Below are positions 1 to 6,501 of a stretch of 6,501 nt of DNA, piece after piece (positions within the stretch are counted from its first letter, which is position 1; every line of letters begins with the position of its first letter). This DNA is from Pseudomonadota bacterium (GTDB lineage: Bacteria; Pseudomonadota; Alphaproteobacteria; UBA9655): the NCBI GenBank assembly GCA_021809225.1, contig JAKBAL010000131.1:1-6501 (forward strand). The letters run 5' to 3'. The position numbers and the translations under genes were made by a program. The notes beneath the pieces were generated by a model. The model made no database searches. It was not told the DNA's origin and was given only the letters and a program-made list of their open reading frames with translations.

Positions 1-2
1 AA

Positions 3-356
3 GCTGAACTTGTCTCTGGCTATAATGTTGAATACTCTTCGATGTCCTTTGCTCTTTTTTTCTTAGGCGAATATGCCAATATGATTTTGATGAGTGCAAT
101 GGGGAGCATTCTTTTTCTTGGAGGATGGCTCCCGCCTTTTTCTATGGTACCTTTCACCTGGGTACCTGGAATTGTGTGGTTTGCTTTAAAAATATCTTTG
201 TTTCTTTTCGTCTTTTTGTGGGTTCGAGCGACCTTTCCCCGGTATCGATACGATCAATTGATGCGTTTAGGATGGAAAGTCTTCCTGCCCTTTTCCTTTG
301 CTTGGGTGGTTCTTACGGCAAGCTTTTTATTAACTTTCAACATATTGCCAGGATAA
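3..356 (+). CDS. nuoH: NADH-quinone oxidoreductase subunit H (NuoH/ND1), 3' end only
   Basis: This is the C-terminal 117 residues of the complex I membrane subunit that forms the quinone-binding chamber with NuoB, NuoD and NuoI; the 5' part lies off the left edge. The reading frame is open from base 3. The visible part begins with the conserved NuoH segment [13 protein letters not shown], which belongs to the acidic loop that links the quinone cavity to the proton-pumping arm. It continues [12 protein letters not shown] and ends in the well conserved [20 protein letters not shown] block before a last hydrophobic helix (about the final 25 residues). It ends in TAA, 7 bases before nuoI. The family is usually about 320-350 residues, so roughly a third is present. 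Nothing in the visible part looks damaged; the truncation is only the window edge. Identity is essentially certain from these motifs and from the nuoI-nuoJ-nuoK-nuoL neighbours. Confidence 0.97.
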   Translation, partial: AELVSGYNVEYSSMSFALFFLGEYANMILMSAMGSILFLGGWLPPFSMVPFTWVPGIVWFALKISLFLFVFLWVRATFPRYRYDQLMRLGWKVFLPFSFAWVVLTASFLLTFNILPG

Positions 357-363
357 TAAGGGT

Positions 364-867
364 ATGACTAGACTCACGGGCTCTTTTTTAAGAATTCTAA
401 AAACTTTTTCTTTGGCAGAGCTTTGGGTGGGAATGTTGCTTACTCTTAAGTATATGTTTTTAAAAAAGAAAGTAACGATAGCGTATCCTTTTGAAAAGGG
501 CCCACTCTCTCCTCGTTTTCGGGGAGAGCATGCGTTGAGACGGTATGCGAATGGGGAAGAAAGATGTATTGCTTGCAAATTATGTGAAGCTATTTGTCCC
601 GCTCAAGCTATTACAATTGAAGCAGAAGAAAGGGCAGATGGGAGCCGTCGGACAACACGATATGATATTGATATGACAAAATGTATTTATTGTGGCCTCT
701 GTGAGGAAGCGTGTCCTGTGGATGCTATTGTCGAAGGTCCTAATTTTGAATTCTCAACTGAAACAAGGGAAGAACTTTTTTATGACAAGGATAAACTTCT
801 TTCCAATGGAGATCGATGGGAGATTGAAATTGCGGCTCGCCTTGAGCGTGATGTGCTTCATCAATAG
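364..867 (+). CDS. nuoI: NADH-quinone oxidoreductase subunit I (NuoI), 2x[4Fe-4S] ferredoxin-like
   Basis: This peripheral-arm subunit of complex I carries the two tetranuclear iron-sulphur clusters (N6a and N6b) that pass electrons towards NuoB and the quinone. It has 167 residues, close to the usual 160-165 of alphaproteobacterial NuoI. An N-terminal amphipathic or hydrophobic stretch (about residues 14-33) should anchor it on NuoH. The conserved [20 protein letters not shown] block follows at 41-60. The two cluster motifs are complete: C68, C71, C74, C78-Pro and C107, C110, C113, C117-Pro, each CxxCxxCxxxCP. The downstream [20 protein letters not shown] segment (125-144) is also a family hallmark. 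ATG 364 is chosen because AGGA at 350-353, overlapping the nuoH stop, lies 10 bases upstream; an AAGGG at 358-362 is too close to serve. The second motif reads CGLCEEACP where I remember CGFCQEACP as common in the class, a conservative variation. Confidence 0.98.
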   Translation: MTRLTGSFLRILKTFSLAELWVGMLLTLKYMFLKKKVTIAYPFEKGPLSPRFRGEHALRRYANGEERCIACKLCEAICPAQAITIEAEERADGSRRTTRYDIDMTKCIYCGLCEEACPVDAIVEGPNFEFSTETREELFYDKDKLLSNGDRWEIEIAARLERDVLHQ

Positions 868-870
868 GAG
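866..870 (+). promoter_or_regulatory. Ribosome binding site of nuoJ, overlapping the nuoI stop
   Basis: AGGAG starts inside the TAG stop codon of nuoI (865-867) and sits 6 bases before the nuoJ ATG at 877. The overlap implies that ribosomes finishing nuoI re-initiate at nuoJ, keeping the two subunits in step. This is the strongest ribosome binding site in the window and fixes the nuoJ start. Confidence 0.8.
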
Positions 871-876
871 AGAAAA

Positions 877-1494
877 ATGATTAACGTGACAGCTATTTTG
901 TTTTATGTATTCGCTGGCGTTCTTTTAAGCTCAGCTATGATGGTTGTAACGATACGCAACACAGTTTATGCAGTTTTGTTTCTTATTCTGGCTTTTTTTA
1001 ATGCAGCCGGCCTTTTTATTTTAGTGCATGCTGAATTTTTAGCCTTGATGTTGGTCGTTGTTTATGTGGGAGCGGTAGCGGTTCTTTTTCTCTTTGTTGT
1101 GATGATGCTGAATGTCGAATTATCCCATCTTCGTGAAACGGTGAAAAGTTATTTCCTGATCGGGAGCTTTGTAGGAGGGATTCTAGCCATTGAACTTATC
1201 CTCGTCATGGTGACATGGAATACGTCAACAGAAGCTTTTAATTTAACCTCAGCTCCTTCTGCTTTTTATGGTAATGTGTCAAATACCAAAGCTTTAGGAT
1301 ACCTGTTGTATACACACTATGCTCTTATTTTCCAAGGAGCGGGCCTTATTCTGCTGATCGCTATGATGGGAGCTATTGTCTTAACCTTGCGTCATCGAGA
1401 AGGAGTTAAAAAGCAAAATGTTGCAAGTCAACTTGCACGTCATGCGAAAGAAAGCGTTGAGCTTGTGGACATTCCCAGTGGTTCTGGGATTTAA
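877..1494 (+). CDS. nuoJ: NADH-quinone oxidoreductase subunit J (NuoJ/ND6)
   Basis: This is a small membrane subunit of complex I that sits between NuoH and NuoK and takes part in coupling quinone reduction to proton pumping. It has 205 residues, normal for an alphaproteobacterial NuoJ. Five hydrophobic segments can be seen at about 3-24, 29-50, 54-78, 92-113 and 145-170. The third holds the family signature YVGAVAVLFLFVVMMLN (63-79), the helix with the pi-bulge that changes shape during turnover. Glu53 in the HAEFLALMLV stretch is the conserved acidic residue just before it. After the last helix comes the LRHREGVKKQNVASQ segment (171-185) and a polar tail, as in alphaproteobacterial relatives and longer than in mitochondrial ND6. 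nuoI lies 9 bases upstream and nuoK 15 bases downstream. Confidence 0.97.
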   Translation: MINVTAILFYVFAGVLLSSAMMVVTIRNTVYAVLFLILAFFNAAGLFILVHAEFLALMLVVVYVGAVAVLFLFVVMMLNVELSHLRETVKSYFLIGSFVGGILAIELILVMVTWNTSTEAFNLTSAPSAFYGNVSNTKALGYLLYTHYALIFQGAGLILLIAMMGAIVLTLRHREGVKKQNVASQLARHAKESVELVDIPSGSGI

Positions 1495-1509
1495 GGAGCG
1501 GAGAGAAGA

Positions 1510-1818
1510 ATGATGATAAGCCTTGATCACTATCTTGCTGTTGCCGCTCTTCTTTTTACAATTGGTGGGGTGGGTGTCTTTCTGAATCGTCGAAATGTGA
1601 TCGTCATTTTGATGTCTATTGAACTTATGCTGTTAGCGGTTAATCTTAATTTTGTTGCTTTCTCGCAGTCTCTTGGTGATCTTGTGGGGCAGGTATTTAC
1701 CCTCTTTATTCTGACGGTTGCTGCTGCAGAATCTGCAATTGGCCTTGCCATTCTTGTCGTTTATTTTCGTAATCGAGGGGATATTTATGTTGATGATATT
1801 ACCGTGATGAAGGGTTAA
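1510..1818 (+). CDS. nuoK: NADH-quinone oxidoreductase subunit K (NuoK/ND4L)
   Basis: This is a three-helix membrane subunit of complex I, related to the antiporter-like subunits and part of the central proton channel. It has 102 residues, the standard length. Helices are at about 8-25, 29-50 and 60-86. The two membrane-buried glutamates needed for proton translocation are present: Glu38 in [11 protein letters not shown] and Glu74 in [13 protein letters not shown], corresponding to Glu36 and Glu72 of the E. coli protein. Two adjacent ATG codons (1510 and 1513) could start it. GGAG at 1500-1503 is 6 bases before the first, which is therefore preferred; a second purine run, AAGGAG at 1493-1498, overlaps the nuoJ stop. 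It ends 2 bases before nuoL. Confidence 0.98.
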   Translation: MMISLDHYLAVAALLFTIGGVGVFLNRRNVIVILMSIELMLLAVNLNFVAFSQSLGDLVGQVFTLFILTVAAAESAIGLAILVVYFRNRGDIYVDDITVMKG

Positions 1819-1820
1819 GC

Positions 1821-3749
1821 ATGAATATCATAGGTATTTTAATCGTCTTTCTTCCCTTACTGGGATTTGTTTTAGCCGGAGTCTTGGGAGAAAAATTTGG
1901 AGATCGTTTTTCTCAACTAGGGACATGTGGGTTGATGGGTCTTTCGACGGTTTTTGCAGCTTATCTCTTTCTGCAAATGGGTCTTCAAGAAAAAACCATG
2001 CTCATCCCTTTCTTTACCTGGATTCAGGTGGAATTTTTTGAAGTAAGTTGGGGGCTTCAGTTGGATAGCCTTAGCTTGGTGATGATGGCGGTGGTGACCC
2101 TTGTTTCCTTTATGGTCCATGTGTATTCGATAGGATATATGAAGGGAGATCCCGGAATTCCACGATTTATGGCATATTTAAGCCTTTTTACTTTCTTTAT
2201 GCTCACTCTCGTGACGGCCCCTAATTTTCTTCAAATGTTTTTTGGCTGGGAAGGGGTTGGATTGTGCTCCTACCTTTTAATTGGGTATTGGTATGATCGA
2301 GAAAAAGCCAATGCTGCGGCTATTAAAGCTTTTCTGGTGAATCGTATAGGAGATATAGGTTTTATCCTTGGTGTGCTAACGATTTTTGTGCTCTTCGGAA
2401 CGCTTGATTTTGAAAGCATTTTTATACTTATGGAAGAGCATGAAAATGATAATTTTCTTTTTCTGAGTGGACAATATCATGGACTCACACTCGCTTCTTT
2501 TCTCCTCTTTATTGGAGCAATGGGAAAGTCTGCACAAATTGGATTTCATACATGGCTTCCCGATGCCATGGAGGGACCCACCCCTGTTTCTGCTCTTATT
2601 CATGCCGCGACGATGGTAACAGCAGGTGTTTTTATGGTTGTGCGTCTTTCTCCTTTATTAGAGTATGCTCCTATGGCAAGAGAGTTTATCGCTTTAATTG
2701 GTGCTGCAACGGCCCTTATGGCGGCAACGATTGCCTGTGTTCAAAATGATATTAAACGAATTATTGCCTATTCTACGTGCAGTCAGCTGGGATATATGTT
2801 TATGGCGGCTGGCCTTTCAGGCTATAGTGCATCGATGTTTCATCTCACAACACACGCCTTTTTTAAGGCCCTGCTCTTTTTAGGAGCAGGAGCCGTTATT
2901 CATGCGATGTCAGATGAACAAAACATTCAAAAAATGGGGGGCATTTGGAAATACATTCCCGTCACCTATGCGGTCATGTGGATAGGAAGTTTGGCATTGT
3001 CAGGGATTCCCTTTTTTGCGGGATATTATTCAAAGGATATGATTATTGAAGTGGATTGGGTTTCTTTTCTGACGGTCGGGAAGTTAGCGTTTGTCCTCGG
3101 CATTGCAGCTGCCATCCTGACTGCTTTTTATTCTTGGCGTCTTCTTTTGCTTGTATTTCATGGAAAACCTCGAGCGGATGAAGTGGTGATGAGCCATATT
3201 CATGAGTCTCCTCTTATCATGTTGATTCCTTTGGTTGTGCTGGCCATAGGATCCATTTTTTCAGGGAATGTTTTATATGAGTTGTTTGTGGGAGAAGAAA
3301 CTTCCTTTTGGGGGTCAGCGATTTTTGTGTTGCCTGAAGATGAAGTCATTAAGGCTGCGCATCACGTTTATGGGTGGGTTCATTGGTCTTCAACGATAGC
3401 AGCCTGTTGTGGCGTGGCTCTGGCTTATCTTCTTTATGTAGCGGCAAAAAGTTGGCCGCAAAAACTCTCATTCACTTTTAGGGGGATTTATACGTTTCTT
3501 TATCAAAAGTGGTATTTTGATGAACTCTATGAATATCTTTTTGTTAAACCTTCTCTTAAGCTTGCTAAAATTCTATGGGAAGAAGGGGATCAAGAAGTGA
3601 TAGATGGGTTGGGTCCTAATGGGATTGCCTCCTTGTCAGTTGCTTGTGGAGGTGTTTTATGTCGCCTGCAAACAGGCTACGTCTATCATTATGCCTTTGC
3701 GATGATAATTGGCCTCGTACTGATGGTGGCTTGGTATGTGTGGTTGTAG
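1821..3749 (+). CDS. nuoL: NADH-quinone oxidoreductase subunit L (NuoL/ND5)
   Basis: This is the distal antiporter-like proton-pumping subunit of complex I, with a long lateral helix along the membrane arm. It has 642 residues, in the usual alphaproteobacterial range (E. coli is about 613). Channel residues are all found: Glu144 in FFGWEGVGLCSYLL, Lys235 in GAMGKSAQIGFHTW, the broken-helix region HTWLPDAMEGPTPVSALIHA (243-262), Lys349 in HAFFKALLFLGAG and Lys405 in YYSKDMI, matching E. coli Glu144, Lys229, Lys342 and Lys399. The C-terminal part has the conserved KWYFDELYEYLFVKP segment (about 563-577), the lateral helix region, and a final hydrophobic helix at about 622-642. AAGGG at 1810-1814, inside the end of nuoK, lies 6 bases before ATG 1821. 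The family resembles NuoM, NuoN and Mrp antiporters, but the length, the C-terminal extension and the place after nuoK make it NuoL. It is unusual that neither nuoM nor nuoN follows. Confidence 0.98.
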   Translation: MNIIGILIVFLPLLGFVLAGVLGEKFGDRFSQLGTCGLMGLSTVFAAYLFLQMGLQEKTMLIPFFTWIQVEFFEVSWGLQLDSLSLVMMAVVTLVSFMVHVYSIGYMKGDPGIPRFMAYLSLFTFFMLTLVTAPNFLQMFFGWEGVGLCSYLLIGYWYDREKANAAAIKAFLVNRIGDIGFILGVLTIFVLFGTLDFESIFILMEEHENDNFLFLSGQYHGLTLASFLLFIGAMGKSAQIGFHTWLPDAMEGPTPVSALIHAATMVTAGVFMVVRLSPLLEYAPMAREFIALIGAATALMAATIACVQNDIKRIIAYSTCSQLGYMFMAAGLSGYSASMFHLTTHAFFKALLFLGAGAVIHAMSDEQNIQKMGGIWKYIPVTYAVMWIGSLALSGIPFFAGYYSKDMIIEVDWVSFLTVGKLAFVLGIAAAILTAFYSWRLLLLVFHGKPRADEVVMSHIHESPLIMLIPLVVLAIGSIFSGNVLYELFVGEETSFWGSAIFVLPEDEVIKAAHHVYGWVHWSSTIAACCGVALAYLLYVAAKSWPQKLSFTFRGIYTFLYQKWYFDELYEYLFVKPSLKLAKILWEEGDQEVIDGLGPNGIASLSVACGGVLCRLQTGYVYHYAFAMIIGLVLMVAWYVWL

Positions 3750-3799
3750 AAAAAATGGAGCTGCGCTTTTTACCATCTATCAGTTTATCGGGCGCTCTT

Positions 3800-3811
3800 A
3801 CAAAATTTTGT
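3800..3811. promoter_or_regulatory. Perfect 12-base palindrome in the nuoL-coxB gap; possible operator
   Basis: ACAAAATTTTGT is a perfect inverted repeat with no spacer, in the only sizeable intergenic gap of the window, 32 bases before the preferred coxB start. It could be a regulator site for the oxidase cluster, or simply a chance event in AT-rich DNA; by rough reckoning a 12-base palindrome is expected once or twice in a window of this size. No convincing -35/-10 pair could be placed around it. Treat it as a candidate only. Confidence 0.2.
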
Positions 3812-3833
3812 TTATGAAACCTAGAAAAATAAT

Positions 3834-3838
3834 AAGGA
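3834..3838 (+). promoter_or_regulatory. Ribosome binding site that decides the coxB start
   Basis: AAGGA lies 5 bases before ATG 3844. The two earlier in-frame ATG codons (3736 and 3814) have no comparable purine motif in front of them, so this site argues for the short coxB form. Confidence 0.65.
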
Positions 3839-3843
3839 CAGCC

Positions 3844-4632
3844 ATGCGAAGCTTTCAGATCTTTTTAGGAATTTTAGCCGTTCTCTTGCCTTCATTCTCT
3901 TGGGCAGACCATCCACGGCCATGGCAAATGTATTATCAAAGTCCAGTCACACCCGTGATGGAGCATCTGTATGATTTTCATCTTACTTTGCTCGTGATTG
4001 AAGGGGCGATTATTTTTCTTGTTGCAGTTCTTTTAATTTATGTGATCGTGCGTTTTCGCGCATCAAGGAATACAGCTCCGTCAAAGGTAGCTCATAATAC
4101 CCTCCTTGAAGTGATATGGACGGCAATTCCGGTTCTTGTTCTTGTTTTTATTGCATTCCCCTCATTTAAGATTCTCTACATGATGGATGTGACACCTAAG
4201 GCTGATTTGACGATTAAAGCCATTGGTAATCAATGGTATTGGACCTATGAATATCCAGACCATAATATTCACTTTGATAGTAATATCATTCCGGATGATC
4301 AACTTAAGCCTGGTCAAAGTCGGTTGTTTGAGGTTGATAATCGGGTTATTGTTCCAACTCATACGAATATTCGGGTGATTACCACTTCTTCTGATGTTAT
4401 TCATAGCTGGGCGATTCCAGCTTTTGGTGTTAAACGAGATAGTGTTCCTGGAAGATTGAATGAAACATGGTTTAATGTGAACAAAGAAGGAGTTTATTAT
4501 GGCCAATGTTCAGAGCTTTGTGGGGTGAAGCATGGCTTTATGCCTATTGTGGTAGAGGCTGTTTCTCAAGCAGAATTTGACAAATGGCTGGCGTCTCAAA
4601 AAAATCCCACTCAAGCCCCTCATGCAGGATAA
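3844..4632 (+). CDS. coxB: Cytochrome c oxidase subunit II (CuA subunit)
   Basis: This subunit takes electrons from cytochrome c at its binuclear CuA centre on the periplasmic side and passes them to haem a in subunit I. Numbered from ATG 3844 it has 262 residues. Residues 1-21 form a signal peptide (hydrophobic [11 protein letters not shown], likely cut after SFSWA). Transmembrane helices follow at about 48-71 and 90-112, then the cupredoxin domain. The aromatic electron-entry segment [11 protein letters not shown] is at 128-138 (Trp131). All CuA ligands are there: His187 in VIHSW and Cys222, Glu224, Cys226, His230 and Met233 in [13 protein letters not shown]. The intact CuA site rules out a quinol oxidase. 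The frame is open back to ATG 3736, inside nuoL, and ATG 3814 would add MKPRKIIRTA to the signal peptide; the ribosome binding site favours 3844, but 3814 is not excluded. coxA follows after 7 bases. Confidence 0.96.
   Translation: MRSFQIFLGILAVLLPSFSWADHPRPWQMYYQSPVTPVMEHLYDFHLTLLVIEGAIIFLVAVLLIYVIVRFRASRNTAPSKVAHNTLLEVIWTAIPVLVLVFIAFPSFKILYMMDVTPKADLTIKAIGNQWYWTYEYPDHNIHFDSNIIPDDQLKPGQSRLFEVDNRVIVPTHTNIRVITTSSDVIHSWAIPAFGVKRDSVPGRLNETWFNVNKEGVYYGQCSELCGVKHGFMPIVVEAVSQAEFDKWLASQKNPTQAPHAG
4626..4629 (+). promoter_or_regulatory. Ribosome binding site of coxA, just before the coxB stop
   Basis: AGGA lies next to the coxB stop (TAA 4630-4632) and 10 bases before ATG 4640. The in-frame upstream ATGs at 4577 and 4622 have no such motif. 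The spacing is slightly long but equals that seen for nuoI, where AGGA likewise abuts the upstream stop. Confidence 0.5.
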
Positions 4633-4639
4633 GAAATCG

Positions 4640-6235
4640 ATGTCATACGCACTCACAGCTGATCATGCCCATGACGATCATCACCCCACAGGGTGGAGAC
4701 GGTGGGTTCTATCGACCAATCATAAAGACATTGGGACGATGTATATTATTTTTGGGGCCTTTGGAGCTTTTTTTGGCGCCACACTTTCTCTTTTGATACG
4801 CCTACAATTGGCTCATCCTCATGGCACGCTTTTGTCTGGTAATGAATATCAAATTTATAACGTGGTGATTACAGCTCACGGATTATTGATGATTTTTTTC
4901 TTTGTGATGCCCGTTCTTATCGGTGGATTTGGAAACTGGTTTATCCCTTTAATGATTGGGGCTCCAGATATGGCCTTTCCGCGCCTCAATAATATTAGCT
5001 TTTGGCTTTTAATTCCAGCGATCATTCTTTTAACGCTTTCTATTGTGGTTGGATCAGGAGCGGGGACGGGGTGGACCTTTTATCCTCCCTTAAGTAGCAT
5101 AGGCCAACCCGATGCAGCCGTTGATTTTATGTTAGTCAGTCTTCATTTGGCAGGAGCGTCCTCTATTTTAGGAGCCATTAATTTTATTACAACCATCTTC
5201 AATATGCGGGCTCCTGGAATGACGATGCATAAAGCTCCTCTCTTTGTCTGGGGAATCTTGGTCACAGCTTTCCTCCTTCTTTTGGCGGTTCCTGTGTTAG
5301 CGGGGGCTATTACCATGTTGTTGACAGACCGTGGTTTTGGGACAAGCTTTTTTGAACCAGCTGGAGGAGGGGACCCCCTTCTCTTTCAGCACCTCTTTTG
5401 GTTTTTTGGTCACCCTGAAGTGTATATCATGATTTTGCCTGCCTTTGGCATTATAAGCCAAGTGATTTCTACCTTTGCCCGGAAAGCTGTCTTTGGATAT
5501 TTAGGGATGGCCTATGCCATGGTTTCCATAGGTGTTATTGGCTTTGTTGTGTGGGCACATCATATGTTTGCTGTAGGGCTGGATGTTAACGCCAATGCTT
5601 ATTTTACAGCGGCAACTCTTATTATTGCCGTTCCAACAGGAATCAAGATTTTTAGTTGGATTGCCACTATGTGGGGAGGATCTCTTACTTTTGAAACGCC
5701 CATGCTTTACGCCATTGGATTCGTTATTCTTTTTGTCATTGGCGGCGTAACAGGGGTGACTCTTGCCAATGCGGGGGTAGATATTTCCCTTCATGATACT
5801 TATTTTGTCGTTGCCCATTTTCATTATGTTCTTTCGATGGGTGCCCTTTTTGGTATTTTTGCCGGTTTTTATTATTGGTTTCCGAAAATGACGGGAAAAA
5901 TGATCCCTAACTGGATGGGAAATATTCATTTTTGGTTGACGTTTATTGGGGTCAACATCATCTTCTTCCCCATGCACTTTTTAGGTCTTGCAGGGATGCC
6001 GCGACGAATTCCTGATTATCCTGATGCGTATTCAGGATGGAATATGGTGGCGTCGATAGGGTCTGTTTTGACCTTTTCAGCAGGCCTTTATTTCATTTAC
6101 ATTGTTTTCTATGCCTTTAAATGGGGGAAAAAAGCGCCTGCCAATCCCTGGGGAGAGGGGGCCACGACATTAGAATGGACGCTTGCTTCTCCGCCACCCT
6201 TTCATACCTTTGAAACCCAGCCTCACATAACATAA
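4640..6235 (+). CDS. coxA (ctaD): Cytochrome c oxidase subunit I (aa3 type, A1 family)
   Basis: This is the catalytic, proton-pumping subunit of the haem-copper oxidase, which reduces oxygen to water in the inner membrane. Numbered from ATG 4640 it has 531 residues, normal for alphaproteobacteria, with about twelve hydrophobic helices. Metal ligands are complete: His80 ([10 protein letters not shown]) and His395 for haem a, His393 for haem a3 ([10 protein letters not shown]), and His258, His307 and His308 for CuB. Tyr262, four residues after His258, is the cross-linked tyrosine. Glu260 in FGHPEVY marks the A1 family and ends the D channel, whose entry residue is Asp110 in IGAPDMAFP. The K-channel lysine is Lys336 in PTGIKIFSW. 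The His/Asp-rich N-terminus followed by [18 protein letters not shown] is typical of the class. Starts at 4577 or 4622 would add a non-conserved lead and overlap coxB. Haem must be supplied as haem A, consistent with ctaB downstream. Confidence 0.98.
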   Translation: MSYALTADHAHDDHHPTGWRRWVLSTNHKDIGTMYIIFGAFGAFFGATLSLLIRLQLAHPHGTLLSGNEYQIYNVVITAHGLLMIFFFVMPVLIGGFGNWFIPLMIGAPDMAFPRLNNISFWLLIPAIILLTLSIVVGSGAGTGWTFYPPLSSIGQPDAAVDFMLVSLHLAGASSILGAINFITTIFNMRAPGMTMHKAPLFVWGILVTAFLLLLAVPVLAGAITMLLTDRGFGTSFFEPAGGGDPLLFQHLFWFFGHPEVYIMILPAFGIISQVISTFARKAVFGYLGMAYAMVSIGVIGFVVWAHHMFAVGLDVNANAYFTAATLIIAVPTGIKIFSWIATMWGGSLTFETPMLYAIGFVILFVIGGVTGVTLANAGVDISLHDTYFVVAHFHYVLSMGALFGIFAGFYYWFPKMTGKMIPNWMGNIHFWLTFIGVNIIFFPMHFLGLAGMPRRIPDYPDAYSGWNMVASIGSVLTFSAGLYFIYIVFYAFKWGKKAPANPWGEGATTLEWTLASPPPFHTFETQPHIT

Positions 6236-6240
6236 AAACG

Positions 6241-6501
6241 ATGGAAACTGTTCTTCTTCATTCATCTCTTGAATCTTTTGCGACAGCAGATGACTATTGG
6301 CAATTGCTCAAACCACGAGTGATGGCATTAGTTGTTTTTACAGGAGTTGCGGGACTTTTGCTCGCTCCTGGGCCCATTCATCCTGTCATTGCTTTAGCGT
6401 CGATCCTTTGCCTTGCTGTGGGAAGTGGAGCTGCCGGGGCGCTCAACATGTGGTACGAGCGAGATATTGATGCTCTCATGGACCGAACAAAAGCACGACC
6501 G
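6241..6501 (+). CDS. ctaB: Protoheme IX farnesyltransferase (haem O synthase), 5' part
   Basis: This inner-membrane prenyltransferase of the UbiA superfamily attaches a farnesyl group to haem B to make haem O, the precursor of the haem A used by the oxidase encoded just upstream. The first 87 codons are present and the frame is still open at the window edge; full-length proteins are about 290-310 residues. Visible are the conserved [20 protein letters not shown] stretch (22-41, first helix), a second hydrophobic segment (about 48-67), and the signature [19 protein letters not shown] (69-87), whose Asp-rich part binds the magnesium-prenyl diphosphate. The start ATG 6241 is 5 bases after the coxA stop and has no recognisable ribosome binding site, so it is probably translated by coupling to coxA. 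The short polar lead before the first helix is not conserved. Confidence 0.96.
   Translation, partial: METVLLHSSLESFATADDYWQLLKPRVMALVVFTGVAGLLLAPGPIHPVIALASILCLAVGSGAAGALNMWYERDIDALMDRTKARP

Noticed and set aside
147..165. Two GGTACC hexamers close together in nuoH
   Set aside because: Short, within conserved coding sequence, and explained by the codons there; no sign of a functional repeat.
125..367. 80-codon plus-strand frame inside nuoH
   Set aside because: Overlaps the conserved end of nuoH in another frame and shows no family features.
330..578. 82-codon minus-strand frame across the nuoH-nuoI junction
   Set aside because: Antisense to the conserved start of nuoI, with no ribosome binding site and no recognisable domain.
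3757..3769. Possible terminator after nuoL: GGAGC-TGC-GCTTT followed by T residues
   Set aside because: The stem is only 5 base pairs, two of them G-T, with a 3-base loop and a short T run that is partly in the stem. Too weak to call a terminator.
4162..4506. 114-codon open frame on the minus strand inside coxB
   Set aside because: Antisense to the conserved cupredoxin domain, with low-complexity Asn/Ile-rich translation and no family resemblance.
4577..4639. Longer coxA start at 4577 overlapping coxB by 56 bases
   Set aside because: The added 21 residues are not like subunit I N-termini, there is no ribosome binding site, and ATG 4640 gives the standard His/Asp-rich lead right after the coxB stop.
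5501..5977. 158-codon open frame on the minus strand inside coxA
   Set aside because: It lies wholly antisense to highly conserved coxA, its translation is rich in Lys, Asn, His and Ser with no recognisable domain, and no ribosome binding site or neighbour supports it. It is a shadow of the coding strand.

Overview
This window is a compact, single-strand respiratory locus of eight genes, all read left to right. The left part is the distal half of a complex I (NADH:quinone oxidoreductase, nuo) operon: the 3' end of nuoH, then complete nuoI, nuoJ, nuoK and nuoL. The right part is the start of a cytochrome c oxidase (complex IV) cluster: coxB (subunit II with its CuA site), coxA/ctaD (subunit I with haem a, haem a3 and CuB) and the first 87 codons of ctaB (haem O synthase), which runs off the right edge.

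The proteins look alphaproteobacterial and close to the mitochondrial type. NuoI carries the alphaproteobacterial form of the two-ferredoxin subunit, the NuoJ tail continues past its last helix as in that class, and coxB-coxA-ctaB is the usual alphaproteobacterial oxidase order. Base composition is AT-leaning (low-to-mid 40s % GC by eye) and codons prefer A/T third positions. That suggests a Rickettsiales- or Holosporales-like or other reduced-genome lineage rather than a GC-rich free-living one. This placement is inference from remembered family sequences, not from a search.

Layout: nuoH' 3-356, nuoI 364-867, nuoJ 877-1494, nuoK 1510-1818, nuoL 1821-3749, a 94-base gap, coxB 3844-4632, coxA 4640-6235, ctaB' 6241-6501. 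Every gap except nuoL-coxB is 2 to 15 bases, and several ribosome binding sites overlap the upstream stop codon, so each block looks co-transcribed and translationally coupled. No RNA gene, mobile element, CRISPR array or broken gene was seen.

Functionally, complex I passes NADH electrons to ubiquinone and pumps protons. Cytochrome c oxidase passes cytochrome c electrons to oxygen and pumps protons, and CtaB starts the conversion of haem B to the haem A it needs. All key residues I could locate in these proteins are present, so both machines should be functional. The one real departure from the expected plan is at the junction: nuoL is followed directly by coxB, with nuoM and nuoN absent from the place where alphaproteobacterial nuo operons normally carry them. 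I found no sign of a previously undescribed system; otherwise this is conserved core metabolism.
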